DNA from: Plantactinospora alkalitolerans
Lineage (GTDB): Bacteria > Actinomycetota > Actinomycetes > Mycobacteriales > Micromonosporaceae
Direction of reading: 5' to 3'
Length of the DNA stretch: 64,000 bases
NCBI RefSeq assembly: GCF_015690345.1
Contig: NZ_JADPUN010000176.1
Location: forward strand, 1-64,000
Positions within the stretch are counted from its first letter, which is position 1, and every line of letters begins with the position of its first letter. Position numbers and translations under genes: made by a program. Below the pieces are notes generated by a model. It searched no databases. It had not been told where the DNA came from and worked only from the letters and a program-made list of their open reading frames with translations. Positions 56,289 to 64,000 of this stretch are shown one piece after another.

Positions 56289-59200
56289 ATGCTCCGACGC
56301 GCCACCTTCCGACGCGGATCCGTCGCCGGCCTCGCCGCGCTCACCGTGGCGGCGATCGCGTTGACCGCCACCCCCGCGCCGGCCGCGCCGGCCAACACCG
56401 GTTCGGCGGCCGTCGCACCCGCGCCCGACCCGACCGCGAAGGCCGACCCGACCGCGTTCGCGGCCGGCGACCACTGCCTGGGCGAGTGCGCCGACATCCT
56501 GCCGCCCGGCCAGAACGGCAACGCCACACTGGTCGAGGTGCTCGCCAACCAGGCACTGGGCATCCTGCCGGCACACTCCGGCGACCAGCTCGGCCCGTAC
56601 GCCGACCTGGTCTACTCCTACGCCGGCCTGCGGGAGGACCAGATCGGGGCGTTCTTCAACGACGCCTCCTTCGGAGTGCCGGCGGGCCAGGCCGAACGCA
56701 CCTACTCCCCACGGTCCGACGTGACGATCGTGCGGGACCGGGCGAACGGGATCCCGCACGTCACCGGCACCACCCGGGGCGGCACGATGTACGGCGCCGG
56801 ATACGCCGGCGCGGAGGACCGGCTCTTCACGATGGACCTGCTCCGGCACGTCGGCCGGGGCACGCTCACCCCGTTCGCCGGTGGGGCGCCGGGCAACCGG
56901 GCGCTGGAGCAGAGCGTCTGGCGGAACTCGCCGTACCGGGAGGAGGACCTGCAGGCCCAGGTCGCGGCGCTGCGCGACCAGGGTGCCCGGGGCGAGCAAC
57001 TGCACGCCGACGTGCAGGAGTACATCGCCGGAATCAACGCCTACATCCGGCACTGCATGGCGGGCCGCAACTGCCCCGGCGAGTACGTGCTGACCGGGCA
57101 CCTGGACGCGATCACCAACGTGGGCGGGCCGGAACTGTTCCAGATGACGGACCTGATCGCGATCGCCGGAGTGGTCGGCGGCCTGTTCGGCGGCGGCGGT
57201 GGCCACGAGATGCAGTCCGCGCTGGTCCGGATCGCCGCCCGGGCCAGGTACGGGCCGGTCGAGGGCGACCGGGTGTGGACCGCGTTCCGGGCGCAGAACA
57301 ATCCGGAGGCGGTGCTGACCCTGCACGAGGGACAGAGCTTCCCGTACGGCGCCGCGGACCCGGACGCGCCGAGCGTCGTACTGCCCGATCCGGGTTCCGC
57401 CCGGGTGGAGGCGGTGACCGCCGATCCCACCGGATCGGCCCGGGGATCCACCGGCGGCCCCTCCGAGCTGGCCGCCGCACTCTCCGGCCTGACCATCACC
57501 CCGGCCAACCGGGGCATGTCCAACGCCGCCGTCATCTCCGGCGCACACTCCTCCAGCGGCCATCCGATCGCCGTCTTCGGACCACAGACCGGGTACTTCT
57601 CCCCACAGCTGCTGATGGTGCAGGAGTTGCAGGGCCCGGGAATCAGCGCCCGGGGCGCCGCCTTCGCCGGGGTCAACCTCTACGTGCTGCTCGGCCGGGG
57701 CCAGGACTACGCGTGGAGCGCCACCTCCTCCAGCCACGACATCACCGACACCTACGCCCTGCCGCTGTGCACAGTGGACGGCAGCACGCCCACCCTGGCC
57801 AGCAACCACTACCGGTACCGGGGACAGTGTCTGGCGATGGAGGAGATCTCCCACGTCAACTCGTGGCGGCCGACCGTCGCGGACAGCACCCCCGCCGGTT
57901 CGTACACGATGATCGCCCGGCGGACCAAGTTGGGACTGGTGGGCTGGCGGGGCACCGTGGCAGGTGCGCCGCACGCGTTCACCCAGCTCCGCTCCACCTA
58001 CCGGCACGAGGCGGACTCCGCGATCGGGTTCCAGCTCTTCAACGATCCGGCCGCGATGGGCAGCGCGGCACAGTTCATCACGGCGGCGGCCGAGGTCGAG
58101 TACGCCTTCAACTGGTTCTACGTCAACGCGGACGAGTCGGCGTACTACAACTCGGGGCTCAATCCGGTCCGGGCCGCCGGGGCCAACCCGAACCTGCCGA
58201 TCCGGGCCGAGCCGGCGTACGAGTGGCAGGGCTACGACCCGGACACCAACACGGCCGACTACGCCCCGCTCGCGGCGCACCCCCAGTCGGTGGACCAGGA
58301 CTACTACGTCTCCTGGAACAACAAGCAGGCCAAGGACTTCGGCGCCGCCGACGGCAACTTCAGTTTCGGCGCGGTGCACCGGGGTGACCTGCTGGACAAG
58401 CCGATCCGGGCGGCGCTGGCGGACGGCCGGAAGTTCGACCGGGCCTCGTTGACCTCGCTGGTGGAGCGCGCCGGACTGACCGACCTACGCGGCATCGAGG
58501 TGCTGGACGAGCTGATCCGGGTGCTGGAGAGCCAACCGGTCGACGACACCGCCCTGGCCGGGACCGTCGGCAGACTGAGGGCGTGGCGACAGGCCGGTGC
58601 GTTGCGGGTCGAGACCGCACGCGGCTCGAAGACGTACCAGCACGCCGAGGCGATCCGGATCTTCGACGCCTGGTGGCCGCTGCTGGTCCGGGGCCAGTTC
58701 GCCACTCCGCTCGGCGCCGACCTCTACCGGGCGATGGTCGACGCCATGCAGATCAACGAGTCGCCGTCCGGACAGCAGCGCGGGGACACCTCGGATCTGC
58801 CCGGTTCGGCCGCCGAGGCGCAGACCCACAAGGGCTCGTCGTTCCAGTACGGCTGGTGGAGTTATGTCGACGCCGACCTGCGGGCCGTGTTGGGCGAGCC
58901 GGTGCCGGGCGGGCCCGGCCGGACCTACTGCGGCGACGGAAGCCTGTCCGCCTGCCGGCGGATCCTGCTCGACACGCTGCGGACCGCCACCGCCCAGCCG
59001 GCCACCGAGGTCTATCCCGGCGACGACCACTGCGCGGCCGGGGACCAGTGGTGCGCCGACGCCATCGTGCAGTCCCCGCTGGGCGGGATCAAACACGCCA
59101 CGATCGCCTGGCAGAACCGGCCGACGTACCAGCAGGTGGTGTCGTTTCCGGCCGGTCGCGGCGACGACCTGACCAATCTGGCCGCCGGGCGGGCGGTTGC

Positions 59201-59555
59201 CGCGTCGAGCAGCCAGTTCGGCTACGGCGCGGCCCGAGCGGTGGACGGAAACCCCGGTACCCGCTGGGCCAGTTCCTGGGCCGACAACCAGTCGATCACC
59301 GTGGATCTGGGTAGCGTCCGGTCGGTGAGCCGGGCGGTGCTGAGCTGGGAGGCCGCCTACGCCCGGTCGTACCGGATCGAGGTCTCCACCGACGGCGGCA
59401 CCTGGCGTCCGGTCTGGTCGACCACCGCCGGCGACGGCGGTACGGACAACGTCGACTTCGCCGCCGCCCCGGCCCGCTACGTCCGGATGCAGGGACTCAC
59501 CCGGGGCACCGGCTACGGCTTCTCCCTCTGGGAGTTCCAGGTCCACGCCCACTGA
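56289..59555 (+). CDS. secreted penicillin acylase-family protein with F5/8C domain
   Basis: 1088 aa. A twin-arginine-like/standard signal peptide (first about 35 residues, ending TPAPA) precedes an N-terminal nucleophile hydrolase: the alpha part is followed by Ser411 (NRGMSNAAVIS), the probable nucleophile after self-cleavage, and typical beta-subunit motifs (YFSPQLLMVQELQGPG, LYVLLGRGQDYAWSAT). Residues about 963-1088 are a discoidin (F5/8C) carbohydrate-binding domain. It may deacylate N-acyl-lactones, lipopeptides or other amides on glycans. ATG at 56289 has GGAAGGA upstream. Confidence 0.9.
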   Translation: MLRRATFRRGSVAGLAALTVAAIALTATPAPAAPANTGSAAVAPAPDPTAKADPTAFAAGDHCLGECADILPPGQNGNATLVEVLANQALGILPAHSGDQLGPYADLVYSYAGLREDQIGAFFNDASFGVPAGQAERTYSPRSDVTIVRDRANGIPHVTGTTRGGTMYGAGYAGAEDRLFTMDLLRHVGRGTLTPFAGGAPGNRALEQSVWRNSPYREEDLQAQVAALRDQGARGEQLHADVQEYIAGINAYIRHCMAGRNCPGEYVLTGHLDAITNVGGPELFQMTDLIAIAGVVGGLFGGGGGHEMQSALVRIAARARYGPVEGDRVWTAFRAQNNPEAVLTLHEGQSFPYGAADPDAPSVVLPDPGSARVEAVTADPTGSARGSTGGPSELAAALSGLTITPANRGMSNAAVISGAHSSSGHPIAVFGPQTGYFSPQLLMVQELQGPGISARGAAFAGVNLYVLLGRGQDYAWSATSSSHDITDTYALPLCTVDGSTPTLASNHYRYRGQCLAMEEISHVNSWRPTVADSTPAGSYTMIARRTKLGLVGWRGTVAGAPHAFTQLRSTYRHEADSAIGFQLFNDPAAMGSAAQFITAAAEVEYAFNWFYVNADESAYYNSGLNPVRAAGANPNLPIRAEPAYEWQGYDPDTNTADYAPLAAHPQSVDQDYYVSWNNKQAKDFGAADGNFSFGAVHRGDLLDKPIRAALADGRKFDRASLTSLVERAGLTDLRGIEVLDELIRVLESQPVDDTALAGTVGRLRAWRQAGALRVETARGSKTYQHAEAIRIFDAWWPLLVRGQFATPLGADLYRAMVDAMQINESPSGQQRGDTSDLPGSAAEAQTHKGSSFQYGWWSYVDADLRAVLGEPVPGGPGRTYCGDGSLSACRRILLDTLRTATAQPATEVYPGDDHCAAGDQWCADAIVQSPLGGIKHATIAWQNRPTYQQVVSFPAGRGDDLTNLAAGRAVAASSSQFGYGAARAVDGNPGTRWASSWADNQSITVDLGSVRSVSRAVLSWEAAYARSYRIEVSTDGGTWRPVWSTTAGDGGTDNVDFAAAPARYVRMQGLTRGTGYGFSLWEFQVHAH

Positions 59556-59565
59556 CTCCGAACGG

Positions 59566-59602
59566 CGGTGGCCCGTTGCCGTTCCCACGACAACGGGCCG
59601 CC
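59566..59602. terminator. bidirectional terminator
   Basis: GGCCCGTTG (59570-59578) and CAACGGGCC (59591-59599) pair around a 12-base loop with a few outer GC pairs. It lies between the convergent acylase and sufT genes. Confidence 0.7.
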
Positions 59603-59621
59603 AACATCCACGGTGAGCGGA

Positions 59622-59981
59622 CTACACGTTGAAACCGAGCGCCCGGAGCTGGTCACGGCCCTCGTCGGAGATCTTGTCGGGGCCCCACGGCGGCAGCCAC
59701 ACCCAGTTGATCCGGATGTCCGAGACCAGCCCGCCACCCGGGCCGGTGGTCAGCGCCGACCGCGCCTGGTCCTCGATGACGTCGGTCAGCGGGCAGGCCG
59801 CCGAGGTGAGCGTCATGTCCAGGGTCGCGACGTTCTCGTCGTCGACGTGCACCCCGTACACCAGACCGAGGTCGACCACGTTGATGCCCAGTTCGGGGTC
59901 GACGACGTCCTTCATCGCCTCTTCGACGTCGGCGACCGCGGCCTTGCCGGTCGACGCGGTCGCCATGTCCTGATCAGTCAT
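59622..59981 (-). CDS. sufT: SufT-like metal-sulfur cluster assembly factor
   Basis: 119-aa MIP18/DUF59-type protein: VVDPELGINVVDLGLVY, TLTSAACPLTDVIEDQ with its conserved Cys. SufT aids maturation of iron-sulfur proteins. It is the last gene of the suf operon; its ATG overlaps the sufU stop by four bases. A convergent terminator follows. Confidence 0.9.
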   Translation of the reverse strand: MTDQDMATASTGKAAVADVEEAMKDVVDPELGINVVDLGLVYGVHVDDENVATLDMTLTSAACPLTDVIEDQARSALTTGPGGGLVSDIRINWVWLPPWGPDKISDEGRDQLRALGFNV

Positions 59982-60466
59982 GCCGTCTTCACCTCGCTCC
60001 GCTCGTTCTTGTCATCACTACCGGCTCCGAATTCGACCCCGGCCCGCGCCGCGGCGTCCTTGAACGCCATCCACGGCAACAACGCGCACTTCACCCTGGC
60101 CGGATAGCGGGCCACCCCGGCGAACGCCACCCCGTCCCCCAGCAGTTCCTCGTCCGGGGTCACCTGTCCCCGACCCGACATCAACTCGACGAAGGCCGCG
60201 TGCACCGCGTACGCCTCGCCGGCACTCCGGCCGGACAGCAGTTCGTGCAGCACGCTCGCCGAGGCCTGGCTGATCGAGCAGCCCATGCCGTCGTACGAGA
60301 CGTCGCTGACGGTCTCGGCGTCCAGGGCGACCCGTACCGTCACCTCGTCGCCGCAGGTGGGGTTCACGTGGTGCGCCTCGGCGGCGAACGGCTCCCGCAG
60401 CCCGCGCCCGTGCGGATGCTTGTAGTGGTCCAGGATGATCTCCTGGTAGAGCTGGTCGACCTGCAT
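59978..60466 (-). CDS. sufU: SufU-type iron-sulfur cluster scaffold / sulfur acceptor
   Basis: 162-aa IscU-like protein with three conserved cysteines in NPTCGD, GMGCSIS and VKCALLPW, plus the zinc-binding Asp. In Gram-positive bacteria SufU accepts sulfur from SufS. It overlaps sufS (TAATG) and sufT (ATGA). Confidence 0.93.
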   Translation of the reverse strand: MQVDQLYQEIILDHYKHPHGRGLREPFAAEAHHVNPTCGDEVTVRVALDAETVSDVSYDGMGCSISQASASVLHELLSGRSAGEAYAVHAAFVELMSGRGQVTPDEELLGDGVAFAGVARYPARVKCALLPWMAFKDAAARAGVEFGAGSDDKNERSEVKTA

Positions 60467-61770
60467 TACCCGAACACCTTCCGTACCTGTTCCAGCCCGC
60501 GCACCAGGGCGTCGACCTCACTGGTCGTGGTGTACAGGTAGAACGACGCGCGGGTGGTCGCCGGTACGCCGAACCGCACGCAGACCGGCCGCGCACAGTG
60601 GTGGCCGACCCGCACCTCGACGCCCTCGGCGTCCAGCACCTGACCCACGTCGTGCGGATGGATGCCGTCGAGGGCGAAGGAGATGGTGCCACCCCGGCCC
60701 ACCGGCACCGTCGGACCGAAGATCCGCAGCCCGGGAACCGTGTCCAGGGCGTCCAGCGCGTACGCGGTCAACTCCTTCTCGTGCCACTGGATCGCCCGCA
60801 TTCCGATCCCGGACAGGTAGTCGACCGCCGCGCCCAGCGCGACCGCCTCGGCGATCGGCGGGGTGCCCGCCTCGAACCGGGCCGGCGGCGGCGCGTACGT
60901 CGAACCGGCCATGGTGACCGTCTCGATCATCGAACCACCGCCGAACACCGGCGGCATCGCGGCCAGCAGTTCGCCCCGCCCCCAGAGCACTCCGATGCCG
61001 CTCGGCGCGCACATCTTGTGCCCGGTGAAGGCGATGAAGTCGGCGTCCAGGTCCACCACGTCGATCGGCAGGTGCGGCACCGACTGCGAGCAGTCGAGCA
61101 GCAGCAGCGCGCCGACCTGGCGGACCCGCTCGGTGATCCGCGCCGTGGCGTTGACCGTGCCGAGGATGTTGGACATGTGCACGAACGAGACCAGTTTGGT
61201 CCGCTCGTTGACCAGCTCCTCAAGATTGGACTCGTCGAGCCGGCCGGAGTCGGTGACGCCGAACCAGCGCAGCGTGGCGCCGGTCCGCTCGCACAGGAGC
61301 TGCCACGGCACGATGTTCGAGTGGTGCTCCATCTCGGAGATCACGATCTCGTCGCCGGGACCGATCCGGAACCGGGGGTCACCGCCGGTGCCGATCGAGG
61401 CGTTCGAGAAGGCGTACGCGACCAGGTTGATCGCCTCGGTGGAGTTCTTGGTGAACACCACCTCGTCCGGGCTCGGCGCGTTGATGAACGCCGCGACCTT
61501 GCCCCGGGCCCCCTCGTACGCCTCGGTCGCCTCGGTGCCCACGGTGTGCACCGAGCGGGAGACGTTCCCGTTGTGCCGCTCGTAGTGCTCCCGCAGCGCG
61601 TCGAGCACCTGGCGGGGCTTCTGCGAGGTGTTCGCGCTGTCCAGGTAGACCATCCGGTGACCGTTGACCTCGCGACCCAGGATCGGGAAGTCCGCCCGTA
61701 CCACTTCCACGTCGAACCGTGGCACGTCGTCGTACTGTGGCATCCCCGGTGGGATCGCGATCGTGGTCAT
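60466..61770 (-). CDS. sufS: cysteine desulfurase SufS
   Basis: 434-aa PLP enzyme. It releases sulfur from cysteine as persulfide. PLP lysine is in TGHKMCAPSG and the active-site cysteine in GHHCARPVC. It lies between sufC and sufU, with AAGGG about ten bases before the ATG. Confidence 0.95.
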   Translation of the reverse strand: MTTIAIPPGMPQYDDVPRFDVEVVRADFPILGREVNGHRMVYLDSANTSQKPRQVLDALREHYERHNGNVSRSVHTVGTEATEAYEGARGKVAAFINAPSPDEVVFTKNSTEAINLVAYAFSNASIGTGGDPRFRIGPGDEIVISEMEHHSNIVPWQLLCERTGATLRWFGVTDSGRLDESNLEELVNERTKLVSFVHMSNILGTVNATARITERVRQVGALLLLDCSQSVPHLPIDVVDLDADFIAFTGHKMCAPSGIGVLWGRGELLAAMPPVFGGGSMIETVTMAGSTYAPPPARFEAGTPPIAEAVALGAAVDYLSGIGMRAIQWHEKELTAYALDALDTVPGLRIFGPTVPVGRGGTISFALDGIHPHDVGQVLDAEGVEVRVGHHCARPVCVRFGVPATTRASFYLYTTTSEVDALVRGLEQVRKVFG

Positions 61771-61789
61771 CTCGACGGTGCCCTTCTGC

Positions 61790-62563
61790 TCAGGCCCGGG
61801 CCGTACCGGCGCCGGCGACGTACCGCTCGTAGCCCTCGGCCTCCAACTTCTCGGCCAGCTCCGGACCGCCCTGCTCGACGATCCGCCCGCCGACGAAGAC
61901 GTGCACGTGGTCCGGCTTGATGTAGCGCAGGATCCGGGTGTAGTGGGTGATCAGCAGCAGCCCGGTCTGTCCGGTGTCCCGGACCCGGTTGACGCCCTCG
62001 CTGACCACCCGCAGGGCGTCGATGTCGAGCCCGGAGTCGGTCTCGTCGAGGATCGCCACCTTCGGCGCGAGCAGTTCGAGCTGGACGATCTCGTGCCGCT
62101 TCTTCTCACCGCCGGAGAAGCCCTCGTTCACGTTCCGCTGGGCCATCGCCGGGTCCATCTGCAACTTCTCCATCGCGCCGCGCAGCTCGCCGGCCCAGGT
62201 GCGCAACTTCGGCGCCTCGCCGTCGATCGCGGTCTTCGCGGTACGCAGGAAGTTCGCCACCGACACCCCGGGCACCTCGACCGGGTACTGCATGGCCAGG
62301 AAGAGGCCGGCGCGGGCCCGCTCGTCGACGGTCATCGCCAGCACGTCCTGACCGTCCAGCAAAACCTCGCCGCTGGTGATCTCGTACTTCGGATGGCCGG
62401 CGATCGAATAGGCGAGGGTCGACTTGCCGGACCCGTTAGGGCCCATGATCGCGTGGGTCTCCCCCGCCCGCACGGTGAGGTCGACCCCGGCCAGGATCGG
62501 CTTCAGCTCGCCATCGGGCAGCTTGACCGACACCTGCAGGTCACGAATCTCCAGAACACTCAT
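61790..62563 (-). CDS. sufC: Fe-S assembly ATPase SufC
   Basis: 257-aa ABC-type ATPase of the SufBCD scaffold. Walker A GPNGSGKST, signature FSGGEKKRHEI, Walker B VAILDETDSGLD. The ATG overlaps the end of the Rieske gene by four bases. Confidence 0.95.
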   Translation of the reverse strand: MSVLEIRDLQVSVKLPDGELKPILAGVDLTVRAGETHAIMGPNGSGKSTLAYSIAGHPKYEITSGEVLLDGQDVLAMTVDERARAGLFLAMQYPVEVPGVSVANFLRTAKTAIDGEAPKLRTWAGELRGAMEKLQMDPAMAQRNVNEGFSGGEKKRHEIVQLELLAPKVAILDETDSGLDIDALRVVSEGVNRVRDTGQTGLLLITHYTRILRYIKPDHVHVFVGGRIVEQGGPELAEKLEAEGYERYVAGAGTARA

Positions 62564-62889
62564 GGTGCGGTAACTCCATTACTCGGCGTGAGATTGAGGT
62601 AGAGGTCACCGTCGCGGACCTCGACGGGGTACACGGGTACGGGTTCGGTCGCGGGCAGTCCGGTCGGCTCGCCGGTACGCAGGTCGAAGCGGGAGCCGTG
62701 CAGCCAGCACTCCAGGGTGCAGCCGTCGACCTCGCCCTCGGAGAGCGCGACGGCGGCGTGCGAGCACTCGTCGCGTACGGCGTAGAAGTTGCCGTCCTCG
62801 GCGTGCACGATCGCGATCTCGGTGCCCTCGACGTCCGCCTGGATCGCGGTGCCCTTCGGCACGTCCTCGGTCGAACAGATCCGGATCAT
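62560..62889 (-). CDS. Rieske-type ferredoxin subunit in the suf operon
   Basis: 109-aa Rieske 2Fe-2S protein with ligands in DECSHAAV and ECWLHGSRF (C-x-H and C-x-x-H). Such small Rieske proteins sit in actinobacterial suf operons and are often annotated as non-heme oxygenase ferredoxins; an electron-transfer role in assembly is inferred. Overlaps sufD (TGATG) and sufC. Confidence 0.9.
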   Translation of the reverse strand: MIRICSTEDVPKGTAIQADVEGTEIAIVHAEDGNFYAVRDECSHAAVALSEGEVDGCTLECWLHGSRFDLRTGEPTGLPATEPVPVYPVEVRDGDLYLNLTPSNGVTAP

Positions 62890-64000
62890 CAGGCGGCGGC
62901 CTTCGAGAGCCGTACCTCGATCTGCTCGCCGAGCCGGTCGCGCAGCGCCTCGACCGGAATCCGGTTCAGCAGCTCGGCGAAGAAGCCCCGGACCACCAGC
63001 TTGCGCGCCTGGTCCTCCGGGATTCCCCGGGCCATCAGGTAGAACAGCTGCTCGTCGTCGAACCGCCCGGTCGTGCTGGCGTGACCGGCACCGGCCACCT
63101 CGCCGGTCTCGATCTCCAGGTTGGGTACCGAGTCCGCGCGGGCGCCCTCGGTCAGCACCAGGTTGCGGTTGATCTCGTAGGTGTCGGTGCCGGTGGCCGC
63201 CGCCCGGATCAGCACGTCGCCGACCCAGACGGTGTGCGCGCTGGCACCCTGCAACGCGCCCCGGTAGCCGACGTAGCTGCGGCAGTCCGGCACGCTGTGG
63301 TCGACCAGTTGCCGGTGCTCCAGGTGCTGCCCGGCGCCCGCGAAGTAGAGGCCGTACAGCTCGGCCTCGCCGCCCCGGCCGGTGTACTCCACGCTGGTGT
63401 ACTGCCGGACCAGCTCCCCGCCGAGCGTGACCTGTACGTGCGTCACCTTGGCGTCCCGGCCGAGCCGGATCTTCAGGTGCTGGGCCTGCACCGAGTCGGA
63501 CGCCCAGTCGGCGACGGTGACCAGGGTGAGCCTCGCACCCTCGGCGACCGCCACCTCGACGTTGTCGGCCAGGGTCACCGAGCCGGTCTGCTCCAGCACC
63601 AGCGTCACCTCGGCGAACCGGCCGACGTCGACGAAGGTGTGCCCGAACGAGGCGCCGTCGGCGCCCTGCCCGACCAACCGGACCGACACCGGCGCCGCCG
63701 GCCGGGTCTCCGGGGCCACCGCGACAACGACCGCCTCAGCAGCCCGGCCGTGGGCCAGCGCACTGATCCGGTCGAACGGGGTCAGCACGCTGCCGATCCG
63801 GGCGTCGCCCTCGTGCACGCCGCCGAACGTCACTCCGTCGGGCAGCGCGTCGACCTCGTAGCGCAGCTGGCCGTCGGTCGGGGTGAACCCGTCGTCGGCC
63901 AGCCCACGCAGCCGCTTGAGCGGAGTGAACCGCCACTCCTCCTCCAGGCCGGTGAGGGCCGGGAAGTCGCGGACGTCGTACGAGCGGAGCGTCTGCGCCT
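62889..64000 (-). CDS. sufD: Fe-S assembly protein SufD, 5' end outside window
   Basis: At least 370 codons of SufD, a beta-helix partner of SufB and SufC in the cluster scaffold. The frame is open to the right edge (FPALTGLEEEWRFTPLKRL upstream of the GTG at 63833), so that GTG is internal. Motifs LDYxx-like LVDHSVPDCRSYVGYRG and RGIPEDQARKLVVRGFF identify the family. It is the first visible gene of the operon; sufB should lie to its right. Confidence 0.93.
   Translation of the reverse strand, partial: AQTLRSYDVRDFPALTGLEEEWRFTPLKRLRGLADDGFTPTDGQLRYEVDALPDGVTFGGVHEGDARIGSVLTPFDRISALAHGRAAEAVVVAVAPETRPAAPVSVRLVGQGADGASFGHTFVDVGRFAEVTLVLEQTGSVTLADNVEVAVAEGARLTLVTVADWASDSVQAQHLKIRLGRDAKVTHVQVTLGGELVRQYTSVEYTGRGGEAELYGLYFAGAGQHLEHRQLVDHSVPDCRSYVGYRGALQGASAHTVWVGDVLIRAAATGTDTYEINRNLVLTEGARADSVPNLEIETGEVAGAGHASTTGRFDDEQLFYLMARGIPEDQARKLVVRGFFAELLNRIPVEALRDRLGEQIEVRLSKAAA

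Noticed and set aside
56289-59555. Penicillin acylase-family gene as antibiotic biosynthesis gene
   Set aside because: Secreted, carbohydrate-binding tail, no cluster; more likely an extracellular deacylase.

Overview
The window is high-GC actinomycete chromosome, most probably from the family Micromonosporaceae. The reasons are strongly GC-biased third codon positions, many GTG starts, many apparently leaderless genes (a TANNNT-like hexamer 6-7 nt before the start codon), actinobacterial families (acVLRF1 peptidyl-tRNA hydrolase, TIGR03089, DUF2630, a SCO6045-like protein, SigE-family sigma factor), and two copies of a GGAAGGGGCCCTTC palindromic element that I associate from memory with this family. 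I see no rRNA, tRNA, CRISPR array, prophage or insertion sequence.

Layout. 1-7.1 kb: a membrane PAP2 phosphatase (cut by the left edge), an OafA-type acyltransferase, and a PadR-controlled ABC export operon whose ATPase/permease junction carries a duplicated 60-bp element. 7.4-15.7 kb: a hotdog thioesterase/metallo-hydrolase pair, a sugar kinase, an NTF2-like protein, a secreted LPMO with CBM2, asparagine synthetase and aminopeptidase P. 15.8-18.6 kb: the most unusual locus, three adjacent genes for a membrane TrkA-N/RyR-domain protein, a SLOG-type Rossmann protein and a TIR/nucleoside-deoxyribosyltransferase-like protein. This looks like a nucleotide-signal system, possibly immune. 18.7-27.4 kb: a winged-helix regulator, an orphan peptide-binding lipoprotein, a SigE-type sigma factor with a membrane partner, a membrane-anchored Hsp70-like protein, and an aminoglycoside-phosphotransferase/NUDIX fusion.

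27.6-36.9 kb: an SDR/MFS/TetR unit tied together by three copies of a GGACG-N5-CGTCC operator, a cell-envelope pair (permuted NlpC/P60-like plus anchored CBM2-like), aconitase and a quinone oxidoreductase. 36.9-47.7 kb: TIGR03089, a divergent NDK-like/eIF2B-like pair, a RIO kinase, HAD hydrolase, nitrilase-family hydrolase, acyl-CoA thioesterase, an AcnR-type TetR regulator that shares an upstream 19-mer with aconitase 9 kb away, an MNIO (DUF692)/SCO6045-like pair, an SDR with a degenerate active site, and a Mug-type DNA glycosylase. 47.7-59.6 kb: an ABC exporter, enoyl-CoA hydratase, a small HTH protein, a CadD-like transporter preceded by a 21-bp phased repeat array, an ABC-F protein, a YpfJ-type metallopeptidase, acVLRF1, a LysE exporter and a large secreted penicillin-acylase-family enzyme. 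59.6-64 kb: the minus-strand SUF iron-sulfur operon sufD-Rieske-sufC-sufS-sufU-sufT, with sufD cut by the right edge.

Most of the window is housekeeping or ordinary accessory content. The observations most worth follow-up are the RyR/SLOG/TIR-like cassette, the matching acnA/acnR sites, the three-site TetR operator set, the Gly-rich remnant in front of the MNIO gene, the Hsp70-membrane fusion, and the phased GAGTTTCC array.
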